Part shown: positions 32,537 through 44,465 of the stretch, piece by piece | Layout of the letters: each line of letters begins with the position of its first letter | Position numbering within the stretch: position 1 is the stretch's first letter | NCBI GenBank assembly: GCA_025201805.1 | Contig: MU619260.1 | Span: 121,951-185,950, forward strand | Source: Parasitella parasitica | Taxonomy: Eukaryota > Mucoromycota > Mucoromycetes > Mucorales > Mucoraceae | Direction: 5' to 3' | DNA length: 64,000 nt | Program-made: the position numbers and the translations under genes | The notes under the pieces: model-generated | Told to the model about the DNA's origin: nothing | Seen by the model: the letters and a program-made list of their open reading frames with translations, nothing else | The model's database searches: none

Positions 32537-34043
32537 TCACGAGATGCAATTTCGAATCCTATGTATAATGTCTGTTTGTTCTTGTTTGGTTTGATTTCGT
32601 ATCACTAATGGGTCTGCTGTTAGCTCTAGTAGCAGAATGATGAAATCTAATTGTTGAAAAGTGTCGTTTTCAAGACATAAAGTCGATTTTTGTCTATACA
32701 AATTGCATAATAATTGCACATCAGGGTATAGTTGATGCTTTAGTTTAGCTTCGATGACCTGTGCACGTACAAGATCGTCTACAATAACAGTTAGGTTTGC
32801 CTCGATTGCATAAGATTTGCAACACTTACCAATCTCGATGGCTAGCAGTAATGCATTGAACATGTGCCAAACATTGGTTACGTCCAATGCATAAATATCG
32901 ATAATTTTATGTTCTAAATCACCCAGCGAGGCAAATGCTTGAATCATTAAATACAAAATAGCATCCTTTTTCATTCCAGAAAGGGGTTCAAATGAACATA
33001 CTATTGAACAAACTGTATACAACACGATGGCAATATGCTCAGATGGTATATCATGATATGTCTGATCTTTTTGTGCAAATAAATTAGCTGCCTCGCATAC
33101 AATGGACGTGATTGAGTTGTTTGGGTCGGTCAGTGCTGGTGCTGGCTTTGCTCTATTTCTTTCTCTAGTCAGATACTTGACAGCCAATTGATCGCATGCG
33201 TCTATCAAGGCATGTATGGACAATGCGCGAATATTTTTAGCAATATCGAATAATTGTGATGTCTCCAGTTTCCATTTTCCTGCAAGAGCCTCAAGATATA
33301 CGTTTTTAGAAGCATCTAATTGCTGGTAGAGACAAAGTAATCGAGCTAGTGCCAATCGAGCACAGTAGAGAAATGATGTTATTTGTGCTGATGAGTAAGT
33401 TGTAGCAGGAGATGTATTTATCAGATGGATCAACATTTGTAAAGCTTTCTCAGTGTACTGTGGCCGTTTTAGTGTATATAATGTCTGTGCCTGGGTCCAA
33501 TACGTTGTTATGGCAACCGTTGCATTTTCTGACCCTTCAGCTTGATCCAATATCAAAAGAGCCTCTAAGTTTTTCTGTTAAATAAAGATTGATTTGTTTA
33601 TACCAAATTATTATTGAAAATAATAAAGATTTACCTTGAACTTTGGGGTGAACTGCTATGTTTTGATGGTTCTCGGGGTTTTTGGGTGCAGGGTTCAGCT
33701 TCCTTTGGTTGGCAATGTGTTTTGCGCTTTTCAAGTGGTTGGTAAATGTAGGCTCATTGCTAAACCTTTTCTTGCATGCCTTGCAATATGTATCAATAGC
33801 CAACTCTTTTTCTTTTTTGGCGAATGGGGATGCCATTGCTGCTGGTTTTTTCGTCTCTGCGAGTGTAATAACATTTAGTTTTGGCAGGTCATAGGGTAAA
33901 ATCCTTTCTAAAGGCTGAAATACTACAAACATCGTTAGTTTTTTTTTTTCAACACTTGATCACTCGATTCATTTAATAAACATACTGTTGAATTGTTGAA
34001 CATTCAATTCTGGATCGTATAACGGCAACATGGGAGTGGACAT
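32537..34043 (-). CDS. C2H2 zinc-finger protein with helical-repeat C-terminus
   Basis: Three exons: 33986-34043, 33635-33922 and 32537-33564, totalling 457 aa. Exon 1 codes MSTPMLPLYDPELNVQQF. A single finger of the C2H2 (matrin/JAZ-like) type, YCKACKKRF...NHLKSAKHI, lies at about residues 73-95 with C-x2-C and H-x5-H spacing. The last 340 residues are all-helical, with TPR-like pieces (TTYWTQAQTLYTLKRPQYTE; ARLALARLLCLYQQLDASKN). Such fingers usually bind double-stranded RNA or RNA-protein complexes, but the function here is unknown. The acceptors used (33922 and 33564) were chosen as the only ones keeping frame. It is head-to-head with RPN3, with 208 bp between the start codons. Confidence 0.8.
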
Positions 34044-34251
34044 TTTTTATTTGTATGCAGAAAAAATCTTCTCCATCTTGCTCAGTGACATTGAATTTTG
34101 GACAGAAGTGGCAGTAGGGTACGACAGGTTGCATGTGATGTCATTCATTGTGAAAGCTGCAAAGGACGCGCAATACATGCACCTTTAAAAAAGAGATTGC
34201 GTGCTTTATATTTTCCAAATACAACTTCTTTTTTGAAAAAATACAAAGGAA
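34044..34251. promoter_or_regulatory. Probable bidirectional promoter, C2H2 gene and RPN3
   Basis: Only 208 bp separate the divergent ATGs at 34043 (-) and 34252 (+), so both promoters must fit here or overlap. No RPN4-type proteasome box was identified with confidence. Confidence 0.6.
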
Positions 34252-36047
34252 ATGGCTAATAATAGTAAAGACCAAAAGCAACCAGAAAAAGTTGAACAAG
34301 GCGAGGCTATGGAAATTGTTGAAGATGACGAAGTCAAGCAGCAGCGTCTTGCCAAAGAGACAATCTCAGGTACGTAATCAACGGCCATGTGTAAAAGGGC
34401 TTACGTGTTTAGCTAACCTTTGTTCTTTCTGTAGAAATCAAGCGTAATTTCATCTTGTTGGAACGTGCTGTTGACACAATTGAATCCAGATTTACTACCC
34501 GTGTGTTGAGGACTTTACCTTCCATCAGACGTCGGTTGACTTCAGACATCCTCGCTCAAGTCATTTCAGATTATTACGGCGCTAGTAAGTAGCTGACATC
34601 CAGAAACCATAAACACTAACACTTTTAAATAGACGATGCCCAAAAGTCAGAGCTATTGTCATATTTGGGAGAGGTAAATAGCGGATCATCAGATCAGAAG
34701 CTAGCCATAGCTTACTTATGTTTTTTGCTAGAGCGAAAAGTCGTCATCGACAGAAGAGGATGCAGAGAAAAAGAACTCGGTTTTGCCTGAAGTCGATATT
34801 TATCTTTATCTGAATGTTTTGATTTATCTTTTGGACAAGAACGAGGTTGAAAAGGTAGGTGTAGGAGAGGTGCTGTGATGGTTGTGCAATTACCATTGAC
34901 ACGTTTAATGCAGGGTCTCCAATTATCCAATAAGACTGTAGAAAAGATGAGAATCATGAATCGTAGAACGTTGGATCAAATCGCTGCTCGCGTATACTTT
35001 TATCATGGCCGTTTCTATGAGTTGGCAAATAGGCTTGCTGAAATTAGACCGTAAGCTGCAAGCCATCGTCTAGCATCAGCACAGACGTCTAACTTTTTTC
35101 TTTTTAAAACAAATAATAGTGTCCAATTGGCAGCACATAGAACAGCTACTTTAAGACACGATGATGAATCTCAAGCAACGTTATTGAATTTGTTGCTGCG
35201 CAATTACTTTTTCCACAACCTATACGACCAAGCCGACAAACTTGTATCTAAGAGTACGTTCCCCGAGAAGGCAGGTAACAACCAAGCTGCTCGCTATGCC
35301 TACTACCTTGGACGCATCAAGGCGCTTCAGCTCGACTACACTGCTGCTCACACTTATTTGACGCAAGCTATCCGTAAAGCACCTCAAAACAATGTCACTG
35401 CTGGTTTCCAGCAAACAGCCTACAAATTCTTTATCGTAGTCCAACTGTTGATGGGCGAGATACCGGAAAGATCGCTTTTTAGACAGCCCATTTTGAAAAG
35501 AGCCCTTGCACCCTATCTCGTCATTACTCAAGCAGTTCGCGTGGGTGATCTCAACAAGTTCCAAGAGGGGTTGGGCCAATTTGATGCAGTGTTCAAAAAA
35601 GACAAAACCTACACTTTGATTCTTCGTCTGCGTCACAATGTTATCAAGACAGGCATCCGCATGATCAGTTTGTCTTACTCCAAGATTTCTTTGAGAGACA
35701 TCTGTATCAAACTTCATTTGGACAGTGAGGAAGATGCAGAGTTTATTGTTGCAAAGGCTATTCGCGACGGCGTTATCGATGCCACTCTGGATCACTCACA
35801 AGGATTCATGAAGAGCAAAGAGATTGCTGACATTTACAGCACCAACGAACCTCAAAATGCCTACCACCAGCGCATCAACTTTTGTCTAAATCTTCATAAC
35901 GAAGCCATCAAGGCAATGCGCTTCCCAATGGATGCTCACAGAAAGGAATTGGCAAGCGCCGAGGAAGCAAGGGAAAGAGAAAGAGAACTTGCTCAAGAAA
36001 TTGCAGAGGGTGATTTGGATGACGACGATGAAATGGGAGACTTTTAA
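34252..36047 (+). CDS. RPN3: 26S proteasome non-ATPase subunit RPN3 (PSMD3)
   Basis: Six exons: 34252-34369, 34435-34584, 34633-34673, 34732-34854, 34914-35050 and 35120-36047, totalling 498 aa, the normal length. Rpn3 is a scaffold subunit of the proteasome lid. Evidence: the acidic N-terminus, [19 protein letters not shown] and [13 protein letters not shown], helical repeats through [17 protein letters not shown] and [20 protein letters not shown], then [20 protein letters not shown]. The C-terminal PCI domain contains [16 protein letters not shown] and [19 protein letters not shown]. The end is acidic ([13 protein letters not shown]), as in other fungi. It shares a short divergent promoter region with the C2H2 gene. 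Confidence 0.96.
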
Positions 36048-36085
36048 ACGCGATCCTTGATATAATATGAATAAAATAGTTTATT

Positions 36086-37465
36086 TTACAATGTCTTTTC
36101 AACTGGCTTCTTTTTAATATACAAGCATCCAATGTCAAGATATGTACAGATTTGTTGGATGACATTGCCGGCTAAATCATAGTACTGGTATGCAGCAATT
36201 ATCAAGTAGATCTTGAGAACGAGCCTCTGATTGATGGGGATAAACTCTTGGATGAATGACTGGAAATAAGCGATAAACACACCAGACAACAGAATAGCGT
36301 TGACAGGCACATTTACGTAAGGGAAGCTCAACTTTGCCACGTGGGCCGTAATCATAAGCCCAACCTGATGACCGAACAGGAAACCAAAGAAGACGATAAA
36401 GATGGCAAGATGTTCGGAGACAATGTCAGGCCAGAGGCGCATCCATTTGTAGGCCCAGAAACACATGCTGATATAAGGGAAAAGGCCCATTGTAGCCTTC
36501 AAGATGGAGCTATCCTTTTTCGAGTTTTCGGTGGGTGTGATCTTTACTTTGATGACATTGTATAGTCTGTATGTTTTTGTTACTATTACTACTTGGATGA
36601 GGTGCGTGGATGTGCAAATCAACTTACCCGACAATAATATTCAAAAAGGTAACAATGCCACCAATAACGATAAGCACATGATTCAGCTGAAGCGCTCCCA
36701 AAAGCTTGGTGTTGGCATTGAGCGAGAAATCGACAAATGGAAGAACTTCTTCAACACGAAGCATCCAAATAGCAGGACCGAAATAGCCAGAGAGCAGATG
36801 CACACCGACCAGCATCAACACGCCCTCGACGGGCCCGCTAAAGTAGCCCAAGAACAGGATACCGGTGTGGTACTCTTCCCAAGTAGACAGATAAAAGTTT
36901 CCTAGACTGGCGCATAATGAAGCAACGGTCCACCAACTTTGGCCAAGATAAGTTGAAGAAGCCCAGGTCAAGACACCCAACGTCGTGTTCAAAGCATCGC
37001 ATCCTTACCACACAATTTAGTCACTGCTGTTCGCTGCAGCTTGACGTAAGACTTACCATGATCAAATAATTCGCCCAGGGGGCCAGATGTCTGCGTGCGT
37101 CTGGCTTGTTTGCCATCGATAGCGTCTAACGATTGATACATGAATAAGCCAATGCCAAAAGTTGTATAGACCCAGTTTGGACATTCGCCCAGTTCTGAGG
37201 AATAGTAGAACAAGGTGATCACATTTGCCACCACAATCAGTAGTCCCAGTAATGTAATTGCGTTGGGTCTGCTCGCAAACAATGTATCAGCCATCATTTA
37301 AAGGAAAATCTATTTCAGCACTTACGCTACCCACAGTGGGAAGATCTTTACTAGATTATTCCAATAAGGGCCCAGCACATACTTGGATACTAGCGATTTA
37401 TCCACTCCACCGTACTTGTATAAGTGCAGCCCTTTAAGACTTTGCTCTGGGATGTATTTTGTCAT
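36086..37465 (-). CDS. Choline/ethanolaminephosphotransferase (CDP-alcohol phosphatidyltransferase)
   Basis: Four exons: 37326-37465, 37057-37268, 36628-37003 and 36086-36566, totalling 402 aa. The enzyme joins CDP-choline or CDP-ethanolamine to diacylglycerol, the last step of the Kennedy pathway, in ER/Golgi membranes. The N-terminus ([20 protein letters not shown], then [14 protein letters not shown]) and the catalytic motif [21 protein letters not shown] + CDALN at about residue 98,  split across exons 2 and 3, fit CPT1/EPT1. The motif supplies DG-x2-AR-x8-G-x3-D-x3-D. Multiple membrane helices follow. Choline versus ethanolamine preference cannot be read from sequence. Its stop is 39 bp from the convergent RPN3 stop. 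Confidence 0.93.
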
Positions 37466-39618
37466 TTTTTACTTTCGAGACTAAATTGAAAAAAAGAAGA
37501 AAGAAAAAGAAAAGATCAATCTTTCGGTTACGCGTGCTGGGCTTTTTTTTTTTTTTTTTTTGGGGGGGGGGTGGGGTTGGGTGGTGGATCGCCCTTTTTT
37601 TAACATATGCTAGTAGCTGCCTCAATGTTATGGGGTCATGGTCTTGTATAAAATATATCAGCTACTATATACGTTCTTTTTAGGCGAAGCCTGATGAGAA
37701 CACAACGCTTCTTACTTTTTTTTTAGACAAATCAAAAATTAACTTCTAGACACTCTGCTTGCAAAAGGTTAGAAATTGAGATTTACCGCAAGAGCCCATG
37801 ACACTCGATTGTAGGATTTTTTAGCTCGTCTAAATGGTCGTGGATTTGGAATCTTTACAAACTTCTCCAGATTACCATCTTCGCATTTGGGACATAATGT
37901 TGATGTTTAGTAGTGGACACAAAAACCTTGCTTTGTTGGCATTGGTTCGTGGAACTTGATATTGCTGGCAGCCCAATCTCCCCCCCCCCCGCCAAAAAAT
38001 AAGAATACCGCGAAGAAATGATCATAAAATCATTTCTAAGCAAAGCTAGAGTCTTGTAACAAATAAGAGACGTTTTCTCATTATTCTTTATTATAAACTA
38101 TACATGATAAATGTGTCAAAAATTTACTCGAAATTGCACAAGTAACAGTGCATTGTAATTGTATCATCGCAATTCGCACATATCACCCGCCATTTTCGAA
38201 GAGATACTACAACAAAAAGGCTGCTATAATGTATTTAAAGTGGTTTGGGCATGGAAGAGTATGCACAAAAGTGCCCATCCATTCTTCTATCAAGTGTTTG
38301 AAGAGCACATTCAAAATTGACAGTAGATCTTTAATTTGTATTATACATAGAATGATTATGTTCGAGAAAATTGTCTCGTTTCAGAGTAAAAGACTGCATT
38401 AGGTATCTATATGGCCCCGTTAAGAGGATTCAGCAGAATAACAGACCAAAATAAAAAAAAAGGTATAATAAACCCAAGTTGGTAACGTTTCTTTTAGTAC
38501 TTTAAAGTAGCTCCATAATTGAGTATAGCCGAATTAAGGCTTCAATGTTTGCTCAATCTAGTCCTGAAGATTAAAGCTTGCAAAGAAATTATTTGTCATT
38601 AAAAAGTATGCTAATTGAAACAAGTTGACAATACCTGACTCGTCCACTTTCCGTAACACTAACATGAGGTCTCGTTCCTTTGCTTGCTCACTCCAGTTTT
38701 TCATTCAGTTCCTTGACTTATCACAAGTTTAAGATACTTTCTTCGACAAACATATCATGCCCAGATGTGCTAATGACTATCATATCCTATGAATATTCCA
38801 CTATTGAAAATTGACTTTACCATAAATTATCTATTATTTTTTGTCGCATTAACGCCATCCTCAGTTGTAGAATCCTCAATAATAGAAGCAACAACAGATT
38901 GTGATGAGCACAATTTGTTACAAGGTTGATAACTTGACCTTCAGCTGCATACTCAAGTCTTACATGCTGTGGTCGCTTGATTTGAAGTCATTTTTGCTGC
39001 TGCTGCTTAAAACAATAGACATGGCATGCATTGCGATCAATAACGCAGAGTAAATTAATGCATAGTTATCTTGAAAGACTATGCAGATAACGACATCCTT
39101 GATTTTTTGGCCAACTTGATAACTTCAGCAATAGACAAAAAAAAAAAAAAAAAAAACTTGCCATTAGCATCACTCGAGAAGCAGGAACTGGCATCAGTTT
39201 TTGAAAATGCAAAACAATGTACTCTGTCTTTTCTAAAGACTGAATTGACGTTACATGACATACATACGGCCATTGATTAGTATTGATTAATCGACCATCA
39301 TTGTAAGCGCACCTTGATTTTGTATGAATGTGCCTAACTAAAGCTTCAGGCCCTTTAGGGTATAGCTTTGCAGGCCTTAATCGTTCGTCCTGCATGGGAG
39401 TCTTAAGCCTCACGGTGCCCAGCTTCTGTTAGTCCCAAGATCAGTAGAAAAAACAGATTTCGTCCTGCCTTTTTCACGTGTTGGTGTTACCATGGGCCTT
39501 TTTACATTTTAGACAGCCCCAAACATTTTCTGGAAAAATAAAGGTTTTTAATCATTCACAGGTGTGTAAGTAATTACGCCTGTTTTTCTTTCCTCAATAC
39601 AACTTTTTTACTCACAAA
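37466..39618. other. 2.1 kb intergenic with homopolymer blocks
   Basis: Between two divergent phospholipid genes. It has a T18-G10 block at about 37543-37570, a C10 run near 37981 and an A20 run at 39138. An open piece around 39065-39285 (LPLASLEKQELASVFENAK...) is protein-like but short and interrupted by the A20 tract. No gene is supported. Confidence 0.55.
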
Positions 39619-41319
39619 ATGGGAGGAAAAAAACGATCTCCCAAGCAAATTCCTACTGCAGTGCCAGAGGAGAAGGTGACGCTTCTAGCTGATGAATCAA
39701 GCCAAAAGAAATGGAAGAATTGGTGGGTCAGAACAATTACTACTTTTATGATGATTGGCACCTTCTTCCTTATCCTCGCTTCGGGTCATATTTGGGTCAT
39801 CATGATGGTCATTGCTATCTCTACAGTCGTATATAACGAGGTTCTGCAAATAGCCCAAGCCCCAGCAAAAGACAGTAACTTTAAATGGTTCAAAACTATG
39901 AGCTGGTAGTGTATATTCGACCAATGCCAAGTGTAAAGCCATGCTAACCGATTTCCCGAGAATTTAGGTACTTTCTAGTCACTACAACCTATTTCCTTTA
40001 CGGCGAATCTATCATCTACTACTTTCAGCAAATTGTCTTGGTCGATAGAGTCCTGCTACCATTTGCTACCCACCATCGATTCATCAGCTTTGTCCTCTAC
40101 GTCATTGGATTTGTATTCTTTGTTGGCAATCTGAAGAAGGGTCAGTATAAGCAACAAATCCGTCAGTTTGGCTGGATGCACATGGCTTTGCTACTTGTGG
40201 TTTTCCAAAGCCATTTTATCGTCAACAACATCCTAGAGGGGTTGATCTGGTTCTTTATCCCAACCTCGTTAGTCATTTGCAACGACATATTTGCCTACAT
40301 TTGCGGCTTCTTTTGGGGAAAGACTCCTCTAATTTCAGTATCGCCAAAGAAAACGGTAGAAGGTTTTGTTGGCGGCTGGATCTGCACAATGATTTTCGGG
40401 TTGTTGGTAAGATTGCGCAATGCAGCAAATTAAGGAATCAGCTTGTGATGTGCTAATGACTAAATTAGTGGTCCACTCTGCTGATGAGATTTGATTACAT
40501 GATATGCCCTGTAAAGGTAACTGAAAACCAGTAGGAGAGCTAAAATAGAAGTGCATTTACTGATGTGATTTATAGGATTTATCCATGTCTGCTTGGTCTC
40601 AAGTTGATTGCAGTCCAGTGAATCCTGTATTTACTTCAGTCCCTTGGGATCTACCTGACATGTGGGTTGCGCTTTTCAAGACTTTGGTAGGCATTTCATT
40701 GAAACATTACACGCAGCACTTCCTAAACCATTTTACTACCAATTAGACGCACAAGGAAGTGACCAAGGTCTGGATCGCACCGATTCAACTTCACTCGCTT
40801 GTCATGGCATGTTTCGCCTCATTGATTGCACCTTTTGGCGGTTTCTTTGCTAGTGGTGTTAAGCGTGCTTTTAATGTAAAGGACTTTGGAAATAGTATCC
40901 CTGGCCACGGTGGGGCAACAGACAGAATGTACAGTGGATATTGAACTAGAGATGACATTCAACAACACACTAACATAATTGCTGTAGGGATTGTCAATTC
41001 CTGATGGGCTTCTTTGCTTCAATTTACTATCAAAGCTTTATCAAGGTAAGATATTTGTAGGCGTAAATCAACGTGTAAACAGAAACACTCAATGCAAATG
41101 AAATCCTAGACGTATAACTTGAACGTTGGAACTATCCTCGCCTCTATTATTAGCAACTTGTCATTATCGGATCAGCTGGAACTATTGGAGCGTATATTAA
41201 CATATTTCGTAAACCAAGGCATCCTTGATCCTACTGTTTTACAAAAATGTGGTGCCAGCGCATTGACTGAAAGTGCACATCAAATCTTGGAGAGCAGCAT
41301 TAGCAGCTCTTCGTTGTAA
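39619..41319 (+). CDS. CDS1: Phosphatidate cytidylyltransferase (CDP-diacylglycerol synthase)
   Basis: Seven exons: 39619-39905, 39968-40406, 40469-40516, 40576-40686, 40747-40928, 40988-41045 and 41110-41319, totalling 444 aa (yeast Cds1 is 457). The enzyme makes CDP-diacylglycerol from phosphatidate and CTP in the ER, feeding PI, PS and cardiolipin synthesis. After a basic N-terminus come several membrane helices, then [31 protein letters not shown] and the signature [20 protein letters not shown] + ATDRMDCQ (catalytic Asp-rich metal site), split over exons 5 and 6. The tail (about 65 residues after [10 protein letters not shown]) is helical. All splice sites are GT-AG. Confidence 0.95.
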
Positions 41320-42116
41320 CCTTATTATGTTGTCAAACTTTTTCTTATTATTAATTAGCTTTTTCCTTATAGTACCTTTAGTATATAATCTTTTTTTTTT
41401 TTCTAATATCATCATTTACCTTTTCTCGCTTGCTATGATTCATTGTAGTTCTAGATCGATGGCATCTGCCAGCAGCGAACGTTACTAGCCATATTATGTC
41501 TCTATGCGTTATTGTAATGTTTGTACAAAATGTACAAAATAAAATAGTCTTTGACAAATGAAACTGAGTAACCCTTAGTCATTTAACGCCATGTATGCAG
41601 CCACAACCCATGTTGCTTCAAATCCAATGTTGCAAAACACTATATGTAATACAACAGCTAGTCAGACTTCACAAATTGTGTTTTCTATCCCTTTTGCATT
41701 TACCTATTTTCATGGCAGAAATGTAGTAGATAGCAACTACAAACTCTGAGACAGCATTCGATGCAATTCCAAACACCTGAAATAAAATCAATCTCTGGAA
41801 CTTCAAGCTTTTTTTTTTTCTAGACTTTATCAATGTAACTCTTCTTTCATTGTCCAAACACAACTCTAAATTAATTTTTCATCTGTAAATATTACATTCC
41901 ATCACGTAAAACAGGATCATCAATCTGTTCCTGTGTAAAATTCAGTCAGCAGAAATCCAGTATCACATCTAGCTTGATACATGTACAAATGCCATATCAG
42001 TTCTAAGGTGAAATCATAAGCAAATTCATTGCTCTATTTTATATATTAATTTTTTTTTTAGTTGTCTTTTTGTGTATTCAATGGATCGTATATAAATATT
42101 TGTGGTTTGTTTTAAA
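41320..42116. other. Intergenic; one exon-like island at 41704-41776
   Basis: A 73-nt segment on the minus strand (VFGIASNAVSEFVVAIYYIS...) is flanked by TTTCAG and GTAAAT, like an exon, but no partner exon joins it. The rest is AT-rich without genes. Confidence 0.4.
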
Positions 42117-43839
42117 TTACAAAGAGACAGAGTCAGCGTAAGGCAAAGCGGTAAGATCACCGAGAGCAACAGAAGTGGGCTTGCTCTTGAATAACTTTTC
42201 AATCACCTAATGTATACATGTGAGCTATATGTCTGCATTGCAAAATATTGTACTTACTTGGGCAACATCAGAGGTGGTAACCTTTTCAATAGTTGTAACA
42301 GCATCAGCAGCGGAGATGTGCTTTCCAAAGTTGAGAGCCTGCAAAAAGTTAATGTACAATACACCTTAGTCTCAATATAATCAATCTTACTTGAGCACCG
42401 AGAGTTTCAAGAGTGTCAAGGCGAGTCTCGAAACTGGCAGTGGCAGCATACTTGGCTTGGGCAACAGCTCTGCTAAAGTCATCACCAGAAAGGCCCTTGG
42501 CAACAGCCTTTAATTGTTCTACAGCGGCGGCAATGGCAGAACCTGTTTCAGCAGTAGAAGCAGAAACCTGAACACCAAAGAGACCAGCATCAGAGTAACC
42601 CAAGTTGAAAGCCTTAATCTCAGTACCTTCAGCAAACTTGGCAGCAGTTTGAGCAAAAATGCCAGAACCAGCAGTGTGTTTGATGTTGATCTCGCCGCCC
42701 AGAGCTTGACGAAGAACTTGAAGAGCGGCGTATTCTGAAGAGTTGGCAGCAGCACCTTCGAAAGCAAGAACGTAGTTACCCTTGTTGGAGACAGACTCCA
42801 TACGAGTTTCACCACCAAAGTATTTAGTTGCTTCTAATGAGAGCTTACCGGAAGGAAGATTCAAATAGGTTTCGGCCAAGTTTTGGAGGATTTCGTGATC
42901 AACACCGGTACCAACAAGAGCGACGTTACCAGAAGTGAAGGTACTTTGGGCAAAAGACTTGACAGCGGCATTGTTGATGCGAGCAGTGCGCTTGGCAAAG
43001 ATGGAATTACCAAGACCAGTACGGAAAGCAACGTGGTGAGCGGCTTCAATGGCAGAGATCTCAGCATTGCTGAGAGCATTGATCGATTCAGCAGCAGTTT
43101 GGTGTGCAACATCAACGAATTCGTGTTCCTGGAACTTTTGCTTGGTAACGACATCACTCAAAATTTCAGCGAATAATTCACTATTAATAACAGGTTAGTG
43201 AGCTGTCAATTATAATCCGCCACCCATCCAACTGAAATGTACGATATCAAGTTATATGCAATCTTGGTTCTCAATGAAAAACTGAGCCCCTCCCAATCAA
43301 TACAGCCGTCAACTTACACATCATCTTTCAAAAGTTCAGCGGAAAAGACAAGAGATTCGTGAGAGAGGTTGGAAGACAGGACACCCCCAGCAATCTCAGC
43401 TTCACGAGCGATACGGAAAGCCGTGCGATCAGTGTTGTTCTACACAAAAGTAATGTATTTAGTAAGCTATTCAACTCTATGTAGTTCTGATTGTTGCAAA
43501 CTGCCATCTACATCAGCTTCTCTTTTTCCTCTCTTTCTCACTATGAAGTCTATGCATTTGCAGCAATCGCGCGATACAAAAAAAAAAAAAAAAAAATAGG
43601 GTATAGCATACCTTGAAACCATAGTTCTTCAAAAAGTGAGCAACACCGGCGTTACTGCCAGATTCAGCTCTGGAGCCACCATTGATAACAACAGCCAAAG
43701 AGGCAGTTTGACCGGGTTCTTGGGTGGAAGCTACCTTGACGCCGTTAGAAGCTGTGGTGATTTGGCTAGCGGTAGCAGCAGTAGCGTAGGTTGCCTTGGA
43801 GACAGTGCTGATAATGGCTTTACGAGAGGTGGCCAACAT
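42117..43839 (-). CDS. QCR2: Ubiquinol-cytochrome c reductase core protein 2
   Basis: Five exons: 43612-43839, 43318-43439, 42391-43180, 42258-42338 and 42117-42206, totalling 436 aa. The N-terminus (MLATSRKAIISTVSKATYAT) is a typical mitochondrial presequence. The M16-like fold is seen in SLAVVINGGSRAESGSNAGVA + HFLKNYGFK, FRIAREAEIAGGVLSS and AFEGAAANSSEYAALQVLRQ. The metalloprotease HxxEH motif is absent (HFLKN instead), which points to the catalytically dead core 2 subunit of complex III rather than processing peptidase beta or core 1. It sits on the matrix face of the inner mitochondrial membrane. Exon 2 must end at 43318 to keep frame. Confidence 0.9.
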
Positions 43840-44465
43840 GATATTAATTCAATAAGTAATAAGGAAGAAGGGAAGAGTGGGGTGTAAGACTATGAAGTTG
43901 CGGGGAAGAAAAAAAATAATAAATTGTTAAAACTAGGGCTTATATTGCAGATTTTGTAGGGCTCTCTCAGGTTTGAATGATCTTCTTTTTATGTACCATT
44001 TTAGCACGTCATCAACCCAATGTTGTAAGGTCGATTTGTCTGGTTTGATTAAAACTCCATACAAAGTGTGCTACAGAATATCATTGGCACCTGAAATACC
44101 ACTGTGCGTGGTTTTGTTCGGTTGGATTCAACTTTTGACATGTATAAAGTAAGATATTCTTGTCAACTTGACCACCTTCGTGTTGTGTCGAAACAAGCAA
44201 GTTTTTCAAATCTTCTCGATATCCAAATGCTTAATCATTACAAATTCTGGCACATTGGAGGAGTATCAATCAATGCTCAAGCTCTGCGTTCAATCCTTCG
44301 ATATCCGGCAATACTTGAATGAAATTTTCAGCAGAATCCCTGCATGTTGGGCAGATTCTCAAGACCAAATTTATAAACTCGATTTGGTCCTAGCATTAAT
44401 ACTCTGTCATTTCCAAAAGGCAAATATCGGTTTGCATGATTATATTTTTTTTAATTTCAAAGTGG
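43840..44465. other. Intergenic, weak ORF only
   Basis: Upstream of QCR2 and downstream of ARP4. A plus-strand ORF at 44168-44479 is open for 103 codons but overlaps the ARP4 3' end and has no recognisable motif; it is not called as a gene. Confidence 0.5.

Noticed and set aside
42514-43176. Several ORFs opposite or shifted against QCR2
   Set aside because: Shadows of the QCR2 exon 3, which has clear family motifs and in-phase splice sites.
42117-43839. Mitochondrial processing peptidase beta
   Set aside because: The HxxEH zinc motif is missing, and the sequence fits core protein 2.
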